Below are positions 1 through 5,043 of a stretch of DNA of 5,067 nucleotides, one piece after another. The translations under genes and the position numbers were made by a program. Position 1 is the stretch's first letter, and every line of letters starts with the position of its first letter. The DNA comes from CAYJMQ01 sp964371555 (GTDB lineage Bacteria > Bdellovibrionota > JACOXK01 > 2-02-FULL-40-11): the NCBI GenBank assembly GCA_964371555.1, contig CAYJMQ010000076.1:1-5067 (forward strand), written 5' to 3'. The notes below the pieces were generated by a model. It was not told the origin of the DNA and made no database searches. It worked only from the letters and a program-made list of their open reading frames with translations.

Positions 1-35
1 TTTCATCCAAATAAGCGGTTAATCTTAAAGTAATA

Positions 36-71
36 GAGGGGATCCCTCGTCGCTTTGCTCCTCGGGATGAC
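36..71. repeat. Intergenic hairpin repeat, GATCCCTCG...CTCGGGATGAC type
   Basis: The sequence has ATCCC and GGGAT ends around a CGCTTTGC centre and finishes in GATGAC, so its complement begins GTCATCCCGAG. This resembles the GTCAT-CTGAG repeats at the other end of the window. It also resembles 111-139, which shares GATCC near the start and CTCGGGAT at the end. Confidence 0.45.
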
Positions 72-110
72 GTGGTGTCACTCACAACCTGAAAGAGAGC
101 ATTTACGAAG

Positions 111-139
111 GAGATCCTCTCGCCCTTCGGGCTCGGGAT
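111..139. repeat. Second intergenic hairpin repeat, related to the one at 36-71
   Basis: It begins GAGATCCTCTCG and ends CTCGGGAT, with a tight hairpin GCCC-TTC-GGGC at 122-132 in the middle. The ends match the repeat at 36-71, while the central hairpin differs but still pairs. Confidence 0.4.
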
Positions 140-167
140 AAAATGTGCAGCTTTGCTGCACATTTTA
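139..167 (-). terminator. Perfect 13-bp stem hairpin, candidate terminator of the operon
   Basis: The arms at 139-151 and 155-167 are exactly complementary (TAAAATGTGCAGC, loop of 3). Read on the minus strand it lies about 108 bases after the last stop codon, and its A/T-rich base gives ATTTTA after the GC-rich part. The T-run is short and inside the stem, so intrinsic termination is plausible but not certain. It could instead belong to the adjoining repeat. Confidence 0.4.
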
Positions 168-180
168 CCTTGTAACGTAT

Positions 181-214
181 TGCGTTTTCACCGGTGGAAA
201 CCGCAGATTTTTTT
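181..214 (+). terminator. Hairpin followed by T-run, candidate plus-strand terminator
   Basis: TGCG-TTTTCACC pairs with GGTGGAAA-CGCA (one bulged C, one G-T pair, little or no loop), and a run of seven T follows at 208-214. The orientation would stop transcription entering from a plus-strand gene left of the window, facing the operon. No such gene is visible here. Confidence 0.35.
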
Positions 215-275
215 ATCACTTTACCTGGAACCAACTCACAATGAGTCGCGGAGAAGCCAGTACTCTGACAGACTC

Positions 276-1424
276 CTAGAGATAAAAATGAATCAATAGT
301 GTGATCAAATCTGTATACGTCTCAGAAACTGAGCGGTTTTTTTCCTTCTGCCACTGAATCAAGAATTCCCAATGAGGGCGAGGGAAACATTGAAAGCCGA
401 TTCCATAATTTCTGATGAATGATCTTGAAGTGTCAAAATCGGGCTTTGAGATTTCGTGTGAGAGAAAGAGATGGAATCCTTGCAGGAATTCGACATTAAA
501 TCTTTGGTAATTGACGAATCCAAATTCATCTCTAGATTCTTTGGGGCCTTTTCTTTTTTTTTGCTGGAGGTCGGTCTCTGTCAGCAGAAAAATACGGGGG
601 GTGATTCCCAATATTCCAAAGGGACCCAAAAGATTTCTCTGTTCGGTTTTGTTTTCTGAATAAAGGTAGCTGATTCCTGTTTTAAATCGGTCGTTGAAAA
701 AGGCGGCCAAGCTCGCCGCCGCTCCGTGTTCGTCCCCCGATTTCCCTGCATTGGGTTTACCAAGAATGGCCGTGAGATATGCGTTGAACGTTTCTCCCAA
801 CCATGCCCCTTCGATATTATACGTTTCATCCCCCTGGTCCCACCCGAGTCCCCGACGGGTGACGACCGTATGATCGGCGATATTGAGTCCAAATGCGGGG
901 AAAAATCGTCCGCCGCGAATACCAAACTCATCGGTTGCCTGAAAAAGCAGAAAGTGGCGGCGACTGATAAAGTGATCGGTAAATGAAGATGCCTTAACAG
1001 CCTTTTTTCTGCCGACTGTGCCAGCAACGGAAAATTTTTTATAGGTGAGCGCCGCTTCGAGATCGGCCTGCATGAGAATAAATTTTGCCTCCCGAACGGA
1101 GGGGGTGTCTCGATAGAGCTGAAGCGCCCGGATATCGCCACCGAGATTGAGCCACTGTGGGGGGCGAATAAGGTTGTAGAGAAACTTTTCTTCATTCTCT
1201 TTGGAGATATGGCTTAGGATTTCTCTCGAGAGCTCTCTTCCATATTCGGTGAGGATTCCACCACCGGTGGGGCTGAAATGGCAGACGGTGCAGTTGTTGT
1301 AGCCATGTCGGATCATTTCAGGAAATGAGAAAGCAGGGTTTAAGTAAAAAAAAACGAGTATAAAAAGGGGGATCTTGTGTTTTTCTTTTTTGAATAGAAG
1401 CCCCCTTTTGATCATATTAATCAT
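276..1424 (-). CDS. Outer-membrane beta-barrel-like protein with N-terminal c-type haem motif
   Basis: A 382-residue exported protein, the last in the operon. The signal peptide has a basic start (MIKRGLLFKKEKHK) and a hydrophobic core at about residues 18-32, with a likely cut after AFS (33). Directly after it comes FPEMIRHGYNNCTVCHFSP, with a single haem site C45-T-V-C48-H49, followed by TGGGILTEYGRELS. The remaining 300 residues show alternating polar and hydrophobic stretches with many aromatic residues, and they include GGRFFPAFGLNIADHTV (171-187), a porin-like pattern. The chain ends in TDLITLLIHFYL, similar to a barrel-closing last strand. This suggests a monohaem domain attached to an outer-membrane barrel, possibly a small porin-cytochrome; the barrel is predicted from pattern only. 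ATG at 1424 was chosen; ATG at 1415 is a possible alternative, since neither has a clear ribosome site. The signal peptide lacks the palindromic insert. Stop is TAG. Confidence 0.83.
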   Translation of the reverse strand: MINMIKRGLLFKKEKHKIPLFILVFFYLNPAFSFPEMIRHGYNNCTVCHFSPTGGGILTEYGRELSREILSHISKENEEKFLYNLIRPPQWLNLGGDIRALQLYRDTPSVREAKFILMQADLEAALTYKKFSVAGTVGRKKAVKASSFTDHFISRRHFLLFQATDEFGIRGGRFFPAFGLNIADHTVVTRRGLGWDQGDETYNIEGAWLGETFNAYLTAILGKPNAGKSGDEHGAAASLAAFFNDRFKTGISYLYSENKTEQRNLLGPFGILGITPRIFLLTETDLQQKKRKGPKESRDEFGFVNYQRFNVEFLQGFHLFLSHEISKPDFDTSRSFIRNYGIGFQCFPRPHWEFLIQWQKEKNRSVSETYTDLITLLIHFYL

Positions 1425-1427
1425 AAG

Positions 1428-2063
1428 CTATCGGGGGGATAGAGGGGCTTTTAAGTTCGCTTCAATACGAATGTCCTCTGCCACGGTAATGCCCGCAAAG
1501 CCTGGGGTATCAATATTGAAATCTTTAATTTTAATATGAAAGGTTGCCTGAACGTCGAGCAACTGCTTCTTTTTCTCAATGCGGGCATTCCCGCTCACCG
1601 GCTTTTTCACATTGTGCAGGGAAAGGATCCCTTCAAAGGGGGTAGAGTCGATCTTTATCTCTTCTGATAAAACTATTTTTTCAAGTTGATCTATTTTTGT
1701 CAGTTTGAGTTCTGCCTTTGGAAATTTTTCAATTTCCAGATATTTTTCTTTGAGATGTCTATTTCTGAGAGCGATGCCTGTGTCGAGTGTGGAGAGATCG
1801 AGGGTTAAATCCCCAAGAATTTTCCCATTCTCAATGAGAATTTTCCCTTTTGGCGCTTCCCCTTTGCCATGAATTTTCAAAGCTTTCGGTTTGCCGATGG
1901 CAAGAAACTCAATCCCCCCTTTCCCCTGATCGAGATCCAAAGACCATTTTAGAGCTGCCGATAGGGGAGAAGAAAAAAATAAAAGAATAGGCAGTGAGGC
2001 AAATATTTTCCGGAGCGCGCATCTGCTACGCAGCAGCGCGCGAAGGAAAGATATCTGCCTCAT
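1428..2063 (-). CDS. YceI-family periplasmic protein
   Basis: A 211-residue member of the YceI family (lipocalin-like eight-stranded barrel; characterised members bind polyisoprenoid or similar lipids in the periplasm). The hallmark is visible at residues 94-117: siDTGi-type DTGIALRNRHLK, followed by the EKFPKAEL segment. Near the N-terminus is KWSLDLDQGKGGIEF, corresponding to the usual W-D-S-x-F strand. The end (IKIKDFNIDTPGFAGITVAEDIRIEA) matches the family's last strands. The signal peptide is MRQI, then the repeat-encoded SFLRALLRSRCALRKIF, a hydrophobic core, and a cut near LSA|ALKW. The ATG lies at the very edge of the 68-bp palindrome, and no Shine-Dalgarno sequence precedes it, so the repeat seems to have replaced the native start region. 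YceI genes often sit beside cytochrome genes, as here. The ligand and exact role are not known. Confidence 0.9.
   Translation of the reverse strand: MRQISFLRALLRSRCALRKIFASLPILLFFSSPLSAALKWSLDLDQGKGGIEFLAIGKPKALKIHGKGEAPKGKILIENGKILGDLTLDLSTLDTGIALRNRHLKEKYLEIEKFPKAELKLTKIDQLEKIVLSEEIKIDSTPFEGILSLHNVKKPVSGNARIEKKKQLLDVQATFHIKIKDFNIDTPGFAGITVAEDIRIEANLKAPLSPR
1995..2062 (-). repeat. 68-bp palindromic repeat, copy covering the start of the YceI gene
   Basis: The outer arms TGAGGCA (1995-2001) and TGCCTCA (2056-2062) are perfectly complementary, and the right arm includes two bases of the ATG start codon. The central hairpin CTGCT-ACGC-AGCAG matches the copy at 3134-3201. The repeat encodes SFLRALLRSRCALRKIF in the signal peptide. 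In the mRNA the whole element could fold into one long stem that takes in the start codon. Confidence 0.85.
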
Positions 2064-2086
2064 AGCTAAATATTGTAAAATTTTTT

Positions 2087-2482
2087 TTATTTAGTCGCCC
2101 CTTCCAAAATCCATTGTCTGATGACATCGATTTCTTCCGCTGTCAATGATGGCATGCCAGAGTCGGGAGGGGGCATCCGTTTGCTGTCGGTTCGGGTGAT
2201 GGCAATCATGAGGCCGCTGTCTTCAAGGTTGCCTGGAATGACAAGGTCGAGCGGAGAATCGATCAGATCTTCCCTCGTTTCAAAAGGGATGTGGGACGCG
2301 CTATGACCAGCGCTGTGGCAGTCGATACATCTGGTTTTTAAAATTCCCTCTTTGATCGTTGTAAATGAAAGATCGTCTTTCGAAATTTCGAGAGGGAATT
2401 TTGATTCGGAGAGCTTATCGTGCCGATAGTTGCAGGAGGCTGCGCATGCAAGAAGAAAAATATAGACAAATTTTAGAAACAT
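2087..2482 (-). CDS. Small monohaem cytochrome c, planctomycete-type (PSCyt1-like), probable lipoprotein
   Basis: A 131-residue c-type cytochrome. The haem attachment motif CIDCH is at residues 52-56. It is followed by the features of PSCyt1-type domains: a VIPGNLEDSGLM stretch (81-92), then KRMPPP (101-106), whose Met103 is a plausible distal haem ligand, then LTAEEIDVIRQWILEGA (113-129). The N-terminus is a short hydrophobic signal with cysteines at 13 and 17. LLAC or AASC could act as a lipobox, so the protein is probably lipid-anchored facing the periplasm, although neither lipobox is ideal. The ATG follows the preceding TAG directly, and no clear ribosome site is seen, which suggests translational coupling. 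The family is typically found as a domain of larger proteins; here it stands alone. Electron transfer in the periplasm is expected; the partners may be the neighbouring haem-bearing barrel and upstream dehydrogenases not in the window. Confidence 0.88.
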   Translation of the reverse strand: MFLKFVYIFLLACAASCNYRHDKLSESKFPLEISKDDLSFTTIKEGILKTRCIDCHSAGHSASHIPFETREDLIDSPLDLVIPGNLEDSGLMIAITRTDSKRMPPPDSGMPSLTAEEIDVIRQWILEGATK

Positions 2483-3229
2483 CTAGCGTTTAGGCCATGC
2501 GCCGATCAGCCCGCCAACCCCTGAAAAAATCGCAAAACTTTTCGGCAGATATTGCTCTTTTTTGAATTCCCCGTCAGGGGTGAGAAAGATTCTTAGTATG
2601 TCCTGGCTCTCACTGCTTATCACATCGACCTCGGCAAGAAGGGAGCCGGTTTCATCGGCTGAGGGGGAAATAGTAAATTCGACGAGTGAATTAAAAAAAG
2701 GAACCAGGGATGGGACTACTGACACGTTATCGAGAATCCGGTGCATCGCATTTTCCGAAAGTGTGATCGGGTCTTTATCGGGCCACGTTGGAGCGCCATC
2801 GGGTTCGCCTCCTGGAAGCGGCTTATGGTCTAACACCTTCCCCTTTGCATTCATCCAGATTTCCAGCCTTTTTTTCGTGCCATCCTTTGCGGGATATGTT
2901 TCAGCCATTATTTGAAACTTGATTGAGAGGGGATTATCTTTCGGTTCTTCTGGAATGACTGAAAGCCTCAAGGCTCTCAATTTTAAGAGGTAATCTTCAT
3001 CAATTTTATTTTGAGCGACAAGCCGATCAATTCTATGAAGCGACAGCTCCGCCGCCTTTGCGTTTGAAACATTTTCTGCCGCTGAGCAGTCATTTTGAAG
3101 GGGGAAAGAAAAAAATATGAATGTTATGAATAGTGGGGCAGATATTTTCCGGATCGCGCATCTGCTACGCAGCAGCGCGCGAAGGAAAGATGGCCGCCCC
3201 ATAAAAAAGTATGTAAATTTTTTTTTCAT
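2483..3229 (-). CDS. Secreted protein of unknown function with repeat-bearing signal peptide
   Basis: An unrecognised exported protein of 248 residues from the ATG at 3229. I prefer that start because AGGTGG (3235-3240) lies 5 bases upstream. An in-frame GTG at 3238 would add three residues but sits inside that ribosome site. A third possible start, ATG at 3202, lies at the edge of the palindromic repeat and matches the position of the YceI gene's start. The N-terminus reads MKKKFTYFF, then the repeat-encoded SFLRALLRSRCAIRKIS, then a hydrophobic stretch (PLFITFIFFSFPL) and a likely cut near CSA|AEN. The mature part has a charged helical start, then probably beta-rich segments (RLEIWMNAKGKVLDH, EFTISPS, EVDVISS, ILRIFLTPDGEF), a PLPGGEPDGAPTWPDKDP loop, and a glycine-rich tail (FSGVGGLIG). 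It has no haem motif. The stop is immediately followed by the start of the cytochrome gene, so the two are likely translated together. Confidence 0.78.
   Translation of the reverse strand: MKKKFTYFFMGRPSFLRALLRSRCAIRKISAPLFITFIFFSFPLQNDCSAAENVSNAKAAELSLHRIDRLVAQNKIDEDYLLKLRALRLSVIPEEPKDNPLSIKFQIMAETYPAKDGTKKRLEIWMNAKGKVLDHKPLPGGEPDGAPTWPDKDPITLSENAMHRILDNVSVVPSLVPFFNSLVEFTISPSADETGSLLAEVDVISSESQDILRIFLTPDGEFKKEQYLPKSFAIFSGVGGLIGAWPKR
3134..3201 (-). repeat. 68-bp palindromic repeat, copy in the signal peptide of the third gene
   Basis: This has the same length and the same internal offset of the TTCCGG core (13 bases from its left end) as the other copies. The outer arms are TGGGGC (3134-3139) and GCCCCA (3196-3201), and the central hairpin is CTGCT-ACGC-AGCAG. 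One core base differs (GGATCGCGC instead of GGAGCGCGC), which changes Leu to Ile in the protein. Read in the coding direction it gives SFLRALLRSRCAIRKIS, in frame with the gene. Confidence 0.85.
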
Positions 3230-3234
3230 TTTTT

Positions 3235-3240
3235 CCACCT
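3235..3240 (-). promoter_or_regulatory. Ribosome binding site AGGTGG deciding the ATG at 3229
   Basis: AGGTGG is separated from the ATG at 3229 by five A residues. The alternative GTG start at 3238 falls within this motif, so the ATG is the better choice. Confidence 0.6.
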
Positions 3241-3248
3241 TTCAAAAA

Positions 3249-4289
3249 TCACTCCCCGCAGGTTGGCTTTCGAAACGCATTTGGATCCCATGCCATGCGC
3301 GCGAATTTAATTCCCTCCCATATAACATCGCCGCGTTTTACGCGATCTGAGGTTAACATGTCTGACACAATATCATGCAGCATATGATTATTGTCAAACG
3401 AGGCCGCAATTTTGGGGAACATTTTGCTAAATTGAGGGGCTTCTTCAAAGGTTCCCGGCATCATGTCGAAGTCAGCGGAGTCTGGAAGATTAGAGATCAT
3501 CTCTTTAAATTGCGAAATAACATCCGCGATCCCTTGCTTTTGATCTTCAAGGGAAGGATTCATCAGCTCCTCATAGAGTTTGATTTGAAACCAGTGGTAG
3601 CCCCAGATCAAAAGATTTAAACTCGGAAAGGTTCTTCGGAAAGCTTTCGAAAAATAGTGGCCATCCATAAAGAGCATCGATTTGCATTCGTCCGTAATGG
3701 CGACAGGTTTATTGGCCTTAAAAATTTCAAAAATTTCATTGACCCTTTTTTCCATTTTTTTTTGGTTCATCTCTTTTTGGTCTGGAATGGTTACCATGAC
3801 ATCTAATACAAACTGGTGGAGAAGATGCGACCAGTCGAAGAGATCGACCGCCAGGGGAAAAAGAAAAGTATAGTTGGGGGCAATATCTGTTTCATGGCTT
3901 TTGACTTTTGGATCGTTCGGTTTTGCAAGAATATCCAAAATGGTCGCCAAAAGTTCTTTTTCAAAGGCTTGCGGATTTTCAATGACTCCCCCCTTTTTTG
4001 CGAGGAGTTTTTCATAAATCAATGCGTGACCATAATCAAATGCGAACAACAGTTTTTGTGCCTCCGGGTAATGCTTTCCAAACTTGTATGCCTCTTCAGG
4101 GAGCGGATGCCAAACAACTGCCGCGGAAAGCAATTGTGAGAAGGAGAAAAATAGCGAAAAAAAGATGGGAATCAAACTGAAAAGAAGGAGCGGAGATATT
4201 TTCCGGAGCGCGCCTTGGCGAAGCCACAGCGCGCGAAGGAAAAATATCTCCGCTCGTATTTTGTTTTTGATATTCCTTCGTGATTTCAC
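3249..4289 (-). CDS. His-rich, probably helical secreted protein of unknown function
   Basis: A 346-residue protein that I cannot assign to a named family. The GTG start is supported by a strong AAGGAG site 5 bases upstream, and it overlaps the preceding stop by 4 bases. The export signal is unusually long. Residues 1-13 are basic, residues 14-33 come from a palindromic DNA repeat (FLRAL...ALRKI), and residues 34-57 are very hydrophobic and end in LLSAA, a likely signal peptidase site. The mature part looks helical. It contains FDYGHALIYE (84-93), two HxxH motifs followed by acidic residues (SHLLHQFVLD at 154-163 and NHMLHDIVSD at 301-310), and further histidines at 211 and 232. The repeated spacing suggests metal or cofactor binding, but that is inference. 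Only two cysteines occur in the mature part (202 and 344), with no CxxCH, so it is not a c-type cytochrome. Its position with cytochrome genes hints at a redox role. Confidence 0.82.
   Translation of the reverse strand: MKSRRNIKNKIRAEIFFLRALWLRQGALRKISPLLLFSLIPIFFSLFFSFSQLLSAAVVWHPLPEEAYKFGKHYPEAQKLLFAFDYGHALIYEKLLAKKGGVIENPQAFEKELLATILDILAKPNDPKVKSHETDIAPNYTFLFPLAVDLFDWSHLLHQFVLDVMVTIPDQKEMNQKKMEKRVNEIFEIFKANKPVAITDECKSMLFMDGHYFSKAFRRTFPSLNLLIWGYHWFQIKLYEELMNPSLEDQKQGIADVISQFKEMISNLPDSADFDMMPGTFEEAPQFSKMFPKIAASFDNNHMLHDIVSDMLTSDRVKRGDVIWEGIKFARMAWDPNAFRKPTCGE
4188..4255 (-). repeat. 68-bp palindromic repeat, copy in the signal peptide of the His-rich protein
   Basis: A near-perfect inverted repeat. 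The outer arms 4188-4202 and 4241-4255 are complementary over 15 bases without mismatch. Inside them lie a shared core (TTCCGGAGCGCGC on one side, GCGCGCGAAGG on the other) and a central hairpin TGGC-GAA-GCCA. The copy is in frame and encodes EIFFLRALWLRQGALRKIS, placed between the basic start and the hydrophobic core of the signal peptide. Core and length match the two other copies, but its central hairpin sequence and outer arms are different. Confidence 0.85.
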
Positions 4290-4891
4290 TTTTTCTCCTT
4301 CCTCACAATTGCAAACTCATTCCAGCGGTAACGCAGCCGCGCTTCCACTGGAAGCATAATGGTGGGATCCCGAACTTCATAATATAAAAATGTGTCCCAG
4401 TTTTCTTTGCGCATTCCATTTCCAGGCCAGCCTGGATTGAGCGGGCCCGTGCAGGAGAAATCATTTGCAACAAGATAAATCTTTAAAAGAATTTGAGGGA
4501 GTACTGGCGTATCTTTTCCGCTAAAACGATTGTCCTGACCCTCCACAAAAAGACAGGTCAGCGGAAGTTTTTCCTCTCCAATAGATAAATAAGAGCCATC
4601 TTTAAACAAAAGCCGGTCAAAGAAAATTCTATAAAATTTGTCCGCCCCGATGGGAAGATCGATAGGCTCCCTCATTTCTGGCAGTGATTCCGGCCATTCA
4701 AATTGATAATAAATCAGGGGTCTGTCAGCTGTGGGGAGCGCCAGTTCAAAAAATCCCTCTTTTCGGATGTTTAAGACCATTTCCCGGTAAAATTCCTTAA
4801 TGTCTGAAGGGAAAGCAAACACCATGACTGGTTGAAAGAAACAGGCGTAAACAATAATGAAAGAAATTTTTTTCAAGGTCTTTAACTTCAC
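4286..4891 (-). CDS. Secreted protein of unknown function, first gene of operon
   Basis: I do not recognise the family of this 201-residue protein. The start is GTG, since no ATG fits. Starting there gives a good Sec signal peptide: a basic n-region (KLKTLKK), a hydrophobic core at about residues 9-26, and a likely cut after VFA, just before FPSD. The mature part of about 175 residues has two cysteines (Cys113 and Cys147), which could form a periplasmic disulfide. It is rich in aromatic residues, as in the stretch WDTFLYYEVRDP (165-176), and ends in a basic tail (RKEKK). There are no haem motifs and no further membrane segments. The ribosome site is weak (AGAGAA some 7-12 bases upstream). The stop codon overlaps the start of the next gene by 4 bases (GTGA), so the two are probably translationally coupled. 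Unlike genes 2, 3 and 5, its signal peptide carries no palindromic insert. Coding status is well supported by length and context; function is unknown. Confidence 0.8.
   Translation of the reverse strand: MKLKTLKKISFIIVYACFFQPVMVFAFPSDIKEFYREMVLNIRKEGFFELALPTADRPLIYYQFEWPESLPEMREPIDLPIGADKFYRIFFDRLLFKDGSYLSIGEEKLPLTCLFVEGQDNRFSGKDTPVLPQILLKIYLVANDFSCTGPLNPGWPGNGMRKENWDTFLYYEVRDPTIMLPVEARLRYRWNEFAIVRKEKK
4295..4300 (-). promoter_or_regulatory. Strong ribosome binding site AAGGAG for the GTG-started second gene
   Basis: AAGGAG lies 5 bases before the GTG at 4289 and inside the end of the upstream gene. It decides the GTG start for the His-rich protein. Confidence 0.75.
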
Positions 4892-4903
4892 TCTATCGTT
4901 CTC

Positions 4904-5015
4904 TATTTAGATTCTGCTGAAAAAGTCATGCTGAGGGACGAAGTCCCGAAGCATCTCCGCTGGGATTCTTCGCGCTTTGCGCTCAGAATGACACTTTTTC
5001 AGCAGAATCTATTTA
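4904..5015. mobile_element. MITE-like element with 18-bp perfect terminal inverted repeats
   Basis: AGATTCTGCTGAAAAAGT at 4909-4926 is exactly complementary to 4993-5010. Outside the arms, TATTTA occurs at both 4904-4909 and 5010-5015, a candidate target duplication that overlaps the arms by one base. The shared stretch TCTATTTAGA (4902-4911 and 5008-5017) makes the exact border ambiguous. The interior is itself a quasi-palindrome (GTCATGCTGAG ... CTCAGAATGAC) with two side hairpins, GGAC-GAA-GTCC and CGC-TTT-GCG. There is no coding capacity. It ends about 12 bases before the first gene's start codon, so it makes up most of that gene's upstream region. It could instead be a static hairpin repeat rather than a transposon derivative. 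Confidence 0.6.
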
Positions 5016-5043
5016 GAGCTTGTTCGGTGATCGAAAATTATCT

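Larger units (their letters stand above)
276..4891 (-). other. Probable six-gene operon for exported redox-related proteins
   Basis: Six genes run in the same direction with junctions of -4, 19, 0, 23 and 3 bases, and two of the junctions join stop and start directly. No terminator-like hairpin with a T-run lies between them. All six products carry export signals, two carry CxxCH motifs and one is a YceI protein. This supports co-transcription and a shared role in the cell envelope. No recognisable sigma-70 promoter was found in the 176 bases upstream of the first gene, most of which is repeat sequence, so the transcript may begin outside the window. Confidence 0.7.

Noticed and set aside
581..1195. 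A 204-codon open frame on the minus strand
   Set aside because: It lies wholly inside the haem-bearing barrel gene in another frame, its product has no recognisable domain or export signal, and the barrel gene has the CxxCH motif, signal peptide and operon fit.
1261..1270. Perfect 10-bp palindrome CCACCGGTGG, with CACCGGTG also at 189-196
   Set aside because: The first lies in the conserved TGGG coding segment after the haem motif and the second is explained by the terminator-like hairpin. Two short matches are not enough for an operator.
1995..4255. The three 68-bp copies as a CRISPR array or as homologous signal peptides
   Set aside because: They are about 1.1 kb apart with whole genes between, so this is not an array. 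The identity stops sharply at the palindrome edges and the proteins are otherwise unrelated, which does not fit gene duplication.
3816..4359. Several open frames of 60-107 codons on the plus strand opposite the operon
   Set aside because: They are antisense to well-supported genes, have low-complexity or unlikely protein composition, and no convincing ribosome sites.
4892..4940. Possible promoter (ATGACT and TAAATA on the minus strand) before the first gene
   Set aside because: The spacing of about 14 bases is too short for a sigma-70 promoter, and both boxes fall in or at the edge of the repeat arms.
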